37,599 nt of DNA, from positions 1-37,599 of the forward strand of contig DASSBJ010000053.1 of the NCBI GenBank assembly GCA_035698885.1. The letters run 5' to 3'. A model generated the notes under the pieces. That model saw nothing but the letters and a program-made list of their open reading frames with translations. It made no database searches and was not told the DNA's origin. The position numbers and the translations under genes were made by a program. Shown piece by piece: positions 33,977 through 37,599 of this stretch (position 1 is its first letter; each line of letters opens with the position of its first letter). Source of the DNA: VRUE01 sp035698885 (lineage in GTDB: Bacteria > Actinomycetota > Thermoleophilia > Solirubrobacterales > 70-9).

Positions 33977-35950
33977 ATGGCAAGCGGAGACCTGACCCGG
34001 CTGGAGGGGGAGCTCGAGGCGCTGCTCGCGGTCGAGCGCTTCGAGCCGCCGAGCGAGTTCGCGGCCGGGGCGCTGCTCGCCGACCCGGCGGTGTACGAGG
34101 AGGCGGCGGCGGACCCCGAGGCCTGGTGGCTGCGCCAGGCCAGGGAGCTGCTCGACTGGGACAGGGAGCCGAGCGAGGCGCTCGACGAGTCCAGCCCGCC
34201 GTTCTACAAGTGGTTCGCCGACGGCGAGCTGAACGTCTCCGCCAACTGCCTCGACCGCCACGTCGCCGCCGGGCTCGGCGATCGCGTCGCCTACCACTGG
34301 CGCGGCGAGGAGGGGGAGGAGCGCGACCTCACCTACGCCGAGCTGCTCGCCGACACGCAGCGCTTCGCCAACGCGCTGCGCGACCACGGCGTGCGCAAGG
34401 GCGACGTGGTCGGGATCTACCTGCCGATGATCCCCCAGGTCGTCGTCGCGATGCTCGCCTGCGCGCGGATCGGCGCCGTCCACAACGTCGTCTTCGGCGG
34501 CTTCTCGGCCGAGGCGGTGCGCGAGCGGATGGAGTTCTCGGAGGCGAAGGCGCTGATCACCGTCGACGGGGCGCGCCGCAAGGGCAAGACCGCGCCGGTC
34601 AAGGCCCGCGTCGACGAGGCGATGGGCGGGGCGGGCTCGATCGAGACGATCTTCGTCGTCAAGCACACCGGCGAGGCCTGCGAGATGCAGGAGGGCCGCG
34701 ACGTCTGGTTCGAGGACGCGATGGCCGCCGCCGCGGCGGAGTGCCCGGCCGAGCCGATGGGCGCCGAGGACCCGCTCTACATCCTCTACACCTCGGGCTC
34801 GACCGCGAAGCCGAAGGGGATCCTGCACACCACCGGCGGCTACCTGACCGGCGTCGCCTTCACCCACCGCTACGTCTTCGACCTGAAGCCCGAGGAGGAC
34901 GTCTACTGGTGCGCCGCCGACGTCGGCTGGGTCACCGGCCACTCCTACCTCGTCTACGGCCCGCTCGCCAACGCGGCGACCAGCGTGATGTTCGAGGGCG
35001 CCCCCGACTATCCCGACAAGGACGTTTGGTGGGAGCTGATCGAGCGCTACGGGGTGACGATCCTCTACACCGCGCCGACGGCGATCCGCGCCTGCATGAA
35101 ATGGGGCGCCGAGTACCCGGCCCGCCACGACCTCGGCTCGCTGCGGCTGCTCGGCTCGGTCGGCGAGCCGATCAACCCGAAGGCATGGCTCTGGTACCAC
35201 AAGGTGATCGGCGGCGAGCGCTGCCCGGTGGTCGATACCTGGTGGCAGACGGAGACCGGCCACATCATGATCACGCCGCTGCCGGGCGTCGTCGCGACCA
35301 AGCCGGGCTCGGCGACGCTGCCGCTGCCGGGGGTCGACGCCGCGGTCTTCGGCGAGGACGGCGCGCCGGTCGAGTCCGGCGCCGAGGGGCTGCTCGTCCT
35401 GCGCCGCCCCTGGCCGGGGATGCTGCGCACGCTGTACCGCGAGGAGGACCGCTTCGTCGAGACCTACTTCTCGCGCTTCGGCGAGCAGACCTACCTGGTC
35501 GGCGACGCGGCGCGGCGCGACGAGGACGGCTACTTCTGGGTGCTGGGGCGGATCGACGACGTGGTCAACGTCTCCGGCCACCGGCTCTCGACGGCGGAGG
35601 TCGAGTCGGCGATCGTCTCGCACCCGAAAGTCGCCGAGGCGGCGGTGATCGGACAGAGCGACGAGGACAGCGGGCAGGCGATCTGCGCCTTCGTCACGCT
35701 CGAGGGCGACCTCGAGGGCGACGAAGAGCTGGTCGGCGAGCTGTCGGGCCACGTCGCCGAGCGGATCGGCAAACTCGCCCGGCCCAAGCGGGTGATCTGG
35801 TCGGGAGACCTGCCGAAGACGCGCTCCGGCAAGATCATGCGCCGGCTGCTGCGCGACATCGCCGAGGGTCGCGCGCTGGGCGACGTCACCACCCTGCGCG
35901 ACCCAGACGTGGTGCACGAGCTGGAGGCCAAGGTCGGCAGCGACAGTTAA
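33977..35950 (+). CDS. acs: acetyl-CoA synthetase (AMP-forming)
   Basis: A 657-residue enzyme making acetyl-CoA from acetate, ATP and CoA through acetyl-AMP. The N-terminal ACAS_N segment (WWLRQARELLDWDREPSEALDESSPPFYKWF) is followed by the AMP-binding motif YTSGSTAKPKG (about 270), WWQTETGHIM (acetate-binding pocket region), GRIDDVVNVSGHRLST hinge and the C-terminal LPKTRSGKIMRRLLRD with K619, the lysine acetylated in Pat-regulated Acs enzymes. It is thus a probable target of the PatA-like/HDAC-like pair in this window. ATG at 33977 follows GAGGGGG. A longer frame from 33887 overlaps satP and is not supported. Confidence 0.97.
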   Translation: MASGDLTRLEGELEALLAVERFEPPSEFAAGALLADPAVYEEAAADPEAWWLRQARELLDWDREPSEALDESSPPFYKWFADGELNVSANCLDRHVAAGLGDRVAYHWRGEEGEERDLTYAELLADTQRFANALRDHGVRKGDVVGIYLPMIPQVVVAMLACARIGAVHNVVFGGFSAEAVRERMEFSEAKALITVDGARRKGKTAPVKARVDEAMGGAGSIETIFVVKHTGEACEMQEGRDVWFEDAMAAAAAECPAEPMGAEDPLYILYTSGSTAKPKGILHTTGGYLTGVAFTHRYVFDLKPEEDVYWCAADVGWVTGHSYLVYGPLANAATSVMFEGAPDYPDKDVWWELIERYGVTILYTAPTAIRACMKWGAEYPARHDLGSLRLLGSVGEPINPKAWLWYHKVIGGERCPVVDTWWQTETGHIMITPLPGVVATKPGSATLPLPGVDAAVFGEDGAPVESGAEGLLVLRRPWPGMLRTLYREEDRFVETYFSRFGEQTYLVGDAARRDEDGYFWVLGRIDDVVNVSGHRLSTAEVESAIVSHPKVAEAAVIGQSDEDSGQAICAFVTLEGDLEGDEELVGELSGHVAERIGKLARPKRVIWSGDLPKTRSGKIMRRLLRDIAEGRALGDVTTLRDPDVVHELEAKVGSDS

Positions 35951-35961
35951 CTCAATGAAGC

Positions 35962-35990
35962 TTCAACAAACGGCTTAAATGTGCTATAAA
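35962..35990 (+). promoter_or_regulatory. strong sigma-70-like promoter with extended -10
   Basis: TTCAAC (35962-35967), a 17-base spacer and TATAAA (35985-35990) with TGC just before it (extended -10). It begins only 12 bases after the acs stop in an A/T-rich patch that also holds a 10-base palindrome TGAAGCTTCA (35956-35965). It points into gene-free, hairpin-rich DNA, so it probably drives a non-coding RNA. Confidence 0.6.
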
Positions 35991-35994
35991 GCTG

Positions 35995-36092
35995 GTGGGC
36001 GTCAGGACCAGGTGGCCTTGTAAGGCGCCCACACCGATCGTTGTTTCGTCCGCCCGCCGCGCGGGTCGTGCTCTTGGCCCGCGCGACGGACG
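35995..36092 (+). ncRNA. candidate small structured RNA
   Basis: Transcription from the promoter at 35962-35990 would begin near 35997. The sequence can form a first stem GTGGGCG (35995-36001) with CGCCCAC (36026-36032) and a second, very stable stem: CGTCCG (36047-36052) with CGGACG (36087-36092) closing CGCGCGGG (36058-36065) with CCCGCGCG (36078-36085). No coding frame with a ribosome site is present. The 3' end is unclear because no T run follows; further GC-rich sequence runs to the convergent gene at 36199. It matches no RNA family I recognise; a bidirectional terminator region is the alternative. Confidence 0.4.
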
Positions 36093-36198
36093 GGCAACCT
36101 CCATAGGGGGTCGCCCCGAACACCGGCTGGCCGCCGAGCATCTAGGAGACCCTGCGCGCCTTCTAGGGCGCGGCTCGCACCCTGCGCCCCCGGCGGGC

Positions 36199-37080
36199 TC
36201 AGCTGCCCAGCGGGCCGAACAGGGCGTGGTGAATGGCGCTGAGCAGGGCGTCGGTGAGCCAGGCGTCGCCGCCGGTGCGCACGGCCATGGCGTTCGGGTC
36301 GATCAAGGTATCGAGCCAGGCGTCGAGGCTGCCGAAGGCCCAGGCGTCGGCCTTCTGCTCGACGCCCGCCTCGCAGGAGACGACCTCGCCGCGCTCGATC
36401 CGCGCGGTGACGCCGCTGCGGGAATCCGGCTGCCGCCCGTCCGGCCTGAGCCGCAGGCTGCAGAGCCCGGAGAGCTCTTCGGGCAGCTCGACCAGCGCCA
36501 GCGCCATGCGACAGCCGGCCTCGACGTCGGAGCCCTCGACGGGGGTCGCCCCCTCCATGTCCTGGTCCCGCTCCAGCCTGGCGGCGACGATCAGCGGCGC
36601 GATCCCGCGCCGCAGCCAGTCGGTCATCGCGTAGAGCGCCTCGCCGCCCTCGCCCAGCGCCTCGATTAGACCGGCGCCCTGCATCGCCCTGAGCTGGCGC
36701 TGCAGACGCCGCCGTCCGAGGCCGTCGATCGCGGCGTCAAGCTCGGCGCTCGTCATCGGCTCGCCGGCCAGCGCGTGGATTACGGCCGCCGACCATCCGC
36801 CGAGCAGCGCCGAGACCGCCCGCCCGGCCGCCGCGCTCTCGAAATCGATCGGTCCGTCGGGCGCATCGCGCAGCCAGCGCTCGATCGTCGCCGATACGAA
36901 GAGCGCCTCCCGGCCCTCCTCGCTGAGCGTGTACAGCTCGCCGTCCATGTTCACGGTGCGGCTGGCCATCCCGCGGAGGATCCTGCGGTTCAGCGGATCG
37001 GCGGCAAGCGCCAGTGCCTCGCCGCCTGCCCGCGACCCACGCTTCAGCGCCTTGAGCCTCCCACTCGTCAAGGGACGCAT
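36199..37080 (-). CDS. winged-helix regulator (HxlR-like) with C-terminal SCP2-like domain
   Basis: A 293-residue protein. The first part (about 1-75) resembles a winged helix (LALAADPLNRRILRGM, then GELYTLSEEGREAL). A second, better HxlR-type winged helix follows (about 90-165: LLGGWSAAVIHALAGEPMTSAELDAAI, RRLQRQLRAMQGAGLIEAL). The C-terminal 110 residues (GVTARIERGEVVSCEAGVEQKADAWAFGSLDAWLDTLIDP) look like an SCP2 sterol-carrier fold, which could bind a hydrophobic ligand. It is probably a ligand-responsive transcription factor; the effector is unknown. ATG at 37078-37080 is chosen; the open frame extends upstream, but that part is Ser/Arg-rich and unlike the family. Confidence 0.85.
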   Translation of the reverse strand: MRPLTSGRLKALKRGSRAGGEALALAADPLNRRILRGMASRTVNMDGELYTLSEEGREALFVSATIERWLRDAPDGPIDFESAAAGRAVSALLGGWSAAVIHALAGEPMTSAELDAAIDGLGRRRLQRQLRAMQGAGLIEALGEGGEALYAMTDWLRRGIAPLIVAARLERDQDMEGATPVEGSDVEAGCRMALALVELPEELSGLCSLRLRPDGRQPDSRSGVTARIERGEVVSCEAGVEQKADAWAFGSLDAWLDTLIDPNAMAVRTGGDAWLTDALLSAIHHALFGPLGS

Positions 37081-37222
37081 TGTGGCACGGCTGATGTTCA
37101 ATTGGGAATAGGCGGGAATCGCACGGCTACAGGCCACCTCGCCCCGCGGCGCGGCCGGCGTCTGGCTACTTCCGGCCCTCGACGAAGATCTCGAACTTCG
37201 GAGGCTGACAAGCCTCTGGCAG

Positions 37223-37251
37223 TTCCTAAGTAGACTCCAATCTGATATAGA
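37223..37251 (+). promoter_or_regulatory. extended -10 promoter, with adjoining hairpin
   Basis: TTCCTA (37223-37228), a 17-base spacer and TATAGA (37246-37251) preceded by TGA form an extended -10 promoter with a weak -35. A perfect 6-base inverted repeat GAGGCT/AGCCTC with a GACA loop (37201-37216) lies just upstream and could be an operator. Transcription would start near 37258, just before two strong stem-loops. Confidence 0.45.
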
Positions 37252-37257
37252 ACCATG

Positions 37258-37341
37258 CGGCACGGCGGTGGGTAGGAGGTGCCCCACCGCATCCTCCAGC
37301 AGTTGCCGGCGACCGCGGGGTCTCTCTGCCCTTCCCCGCGG
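37258..37341 (+). ncRNA. candidate structured leader or small RNA with two GC-rich stem-loops
   Basis: Stem 1: GCGGTGGG (37265-37272) with CCCACCGC (37283-37290), loop of 10 bases containing GGAGG. Stem 2: CCGCGGGG (37313-37320) with CCCCGCGG (37334-37341), loop of 13 bases. Both stems are perfect. They follow directly after the promoter at 37223-37251. Only a 6-codon ATG frame (37255) is present. It may be a small RNA or the 5' part of a long leader for the gene at 37568. Confidence 0.35.
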
Positions 37342-37469
37342 TTTCCGGTTGGCTGGATCCGAAGCACCGAGGGCCGCGCGCGTCGCGGTCCTCGCCGTGA
37401 CGCCGCGCTGCCGCCCGCTGCTAGCCCTGAGTTGTTTGGTAACAGCTGTCTTCTAATGCATCAGGTTCC

Positions 37470-37499
37470 TTGACAAATATGCGCTTGTACCAATAGATT
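37470..37499 (+). promoter_or_regulatory. sigma-70-like promoter with perfect -35
   Basis: TTGACA (37470-37475) is a perfect -35; TAGATT (37494-37499) follows after 18 bases in an A/T-rich stretch. The start of transcription would be near 37506, leaving a leader of about 33 bases before the ATG at 37539. Confidence 0.6.
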
Positions 37500-37538
37500 C
37501 GACCTTCCGCCGAGATTGCGACTACAGGAGGAGAGTCG

Positions 37539-37571
37539 ATGGGAGACGGCACGCGGGAGACGGGATCGTGA
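37539..37571 (+). CDS. 10-residue leader peptide ORF
   Basis: ATG at 37539 is preceded by a near-perfect ribosome site AGGAGGAGAG (37526-37535) at ideal spacing and encodes only MGDGTRETGS before TGA (37569-37571). The stop overlaps a GTG (37568) that opens a frame running off the window. The peptide has no run of a single amino acid as in classical attenuators. It could couple translation to the next gene. Alternatively, it is a chance ORF and the ribosome site serves something else. Confidence 0.4.
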   Translation: MGDGTRETGS

Positions 37572-37599
37572 CGAGCATCGCGGGAGGGCCGGCGACCTG
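37568..37599 (+). CDS. start of an unidentified gene, cut by window edge
   Basis: A frame opening with GTG at 37568 (GTGA overlap with the leader ORF) encodes MTSIAGGPAT and continues past the window end. A GGGAGA about 10 bases upstream could serve as ribosome site. Ten residues are too few to identify it; it is inferred from the promoter, the overlap and the open frame. Confidence 0.4.
   Translation, partial: MTSIAGGPAT

Larger units (their letters stand above)
37081..37538. other. 458-base region without a convincing gene, rich in promoters and hairpins
   Basis: Short open frames here have no ribosome sites and shadow-like composition. The region holds a 6-base-arm hairpin (37201-37216), an extended -10 promoter (37223-37251), two 8-base-arm stem-loops (37265-37290 and 37313-37341), and a second promoter with a perfect -35 (37470-37499). 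The latter leads to the leader ORF at 37539. It separates two divergently transcribed genes. Confidence 0.6.

Noticed and set aside
36000..36040. tRNA-Thr(UGU)-like anticodon loop (CCTTGTAAGG) with a 7-bp acceptor-like stem ending in ACC
   Set aside because: No D-arm, no T-loop GGTTCRA pattern and the anticodon stem does not pair; at most a chance resemblance within the candidate ncRNA.
36047..36092. Intrinsic terminator for acs
   Set aside because: The hairpin is strong but not followed by a T run, and a good promoter lies between it and acs; a Rho-type or bidirectional end remains possible.
37268..37473. Short open frames of 62-64 codons
   Set aside because: No ribosome sites of their own, shadow-like composition, and they overlap strong hairpins and each other.

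Overview
The window is about 70% G+C, with compact convergent and divergent gene blocks, many 4-base start/stop overlaps (GTGA, ATGA) and GTG starts. The gene content (MocR regulator, N-terminal-GNAT acyl-CoA ligase, HxlR-SCP2 regulator, class A PBP, SHOCT and NlpC/P60 proteins, no outer-membrane genes) points to a high-GC actinobacterium. A Thermoleophilia/Solirubrobacterales-type lineage is my best guess, from protein flavour only. No CRISPR array, transposase, rRNA or convincing tRNA was seen.

Layout. 1-3285 (+): end of an ABC-2 exporter, a secreted cupredoxin and a Tat-exported multicopper oxidase. 6652-3289 (-): PII signal protein, ammonium transporter and a PAS-GAF-SpoIIE phosphatase. 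6762-14069 (+): alpha/beta hydrolase, class A PBP, a P-type ATPase resembling Na,K-ATPases, and an ABC-2 exporter pair. 16780-14084 (-) and 16872-18993 (+): a GNAT/acyl-CoA ligase fusion (PatA-like) divergent from a histone-deacetylase-like enzyme and a zinc alcohol dehydrogenase, sharing a 47-bp palindrome. 22154-18990 (-): tandem universal stress protein and PEP synthase. 22252-24237 (+): a flavoprotein oxidoreductase and a SpoU-type RNA methyltransferase that carries an in-frame palindromic element. 24360-26035 (+): SHOCT membrane protein and a coiled-coil cysteine peptidase. 26658-26032 (-) and 26657-28018 (+): FMN-binding protein and MocR regulator with overlapping start codons. 28167-31795 (+): sulfate ABC importer operon. 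33207-31816 (-): MBL-fold/rhodanese sulfur enzyme. 33307-35950 (+): acetate transporter and acetyl-CoA synthetase. 35962-37599: two sRNA-like loci flanking an HxlR-SCP2 regulator, then a promoter, a 10-codon leader ORF and the first codons of another gene.

How the genes fit together. Three themes stand out. (i) Acetate and acetyl-CoA: SatP takes up acetate, Acs activates it, and a PatA-like acetyltransferase and an HDAC-like deacetylase could switch Acs through its C-terminal lysine; PEP synthase may feed gluconeogenesis. (ii) Nitrogen and sulfur supply: PII/Amt and the sulfate importer with an adjacent persulfide-type MBL/rhodanese protein. (iii) Envelope and stress: PBP, NlpC/P60 protein, P-type ATPase, Usp and flavoprotein.

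The least explained signals are: the in-frame palindrome in the RNA methyltransferase (23944-23988); the 47-bp palindrome with back-to-back -10 motifs (16808-16854); the extended -10 promoter feeding a structured, gene-free stretch after acs (35962-36092); altered key residues in PII (Tyr51, Gln39), in Amt (first twin His to Glu) and in the multicopper oxidase (axial Met to Leu); and the leader ORF at the right edge. All functional statements come from motifs read by eye; no database search was possible.
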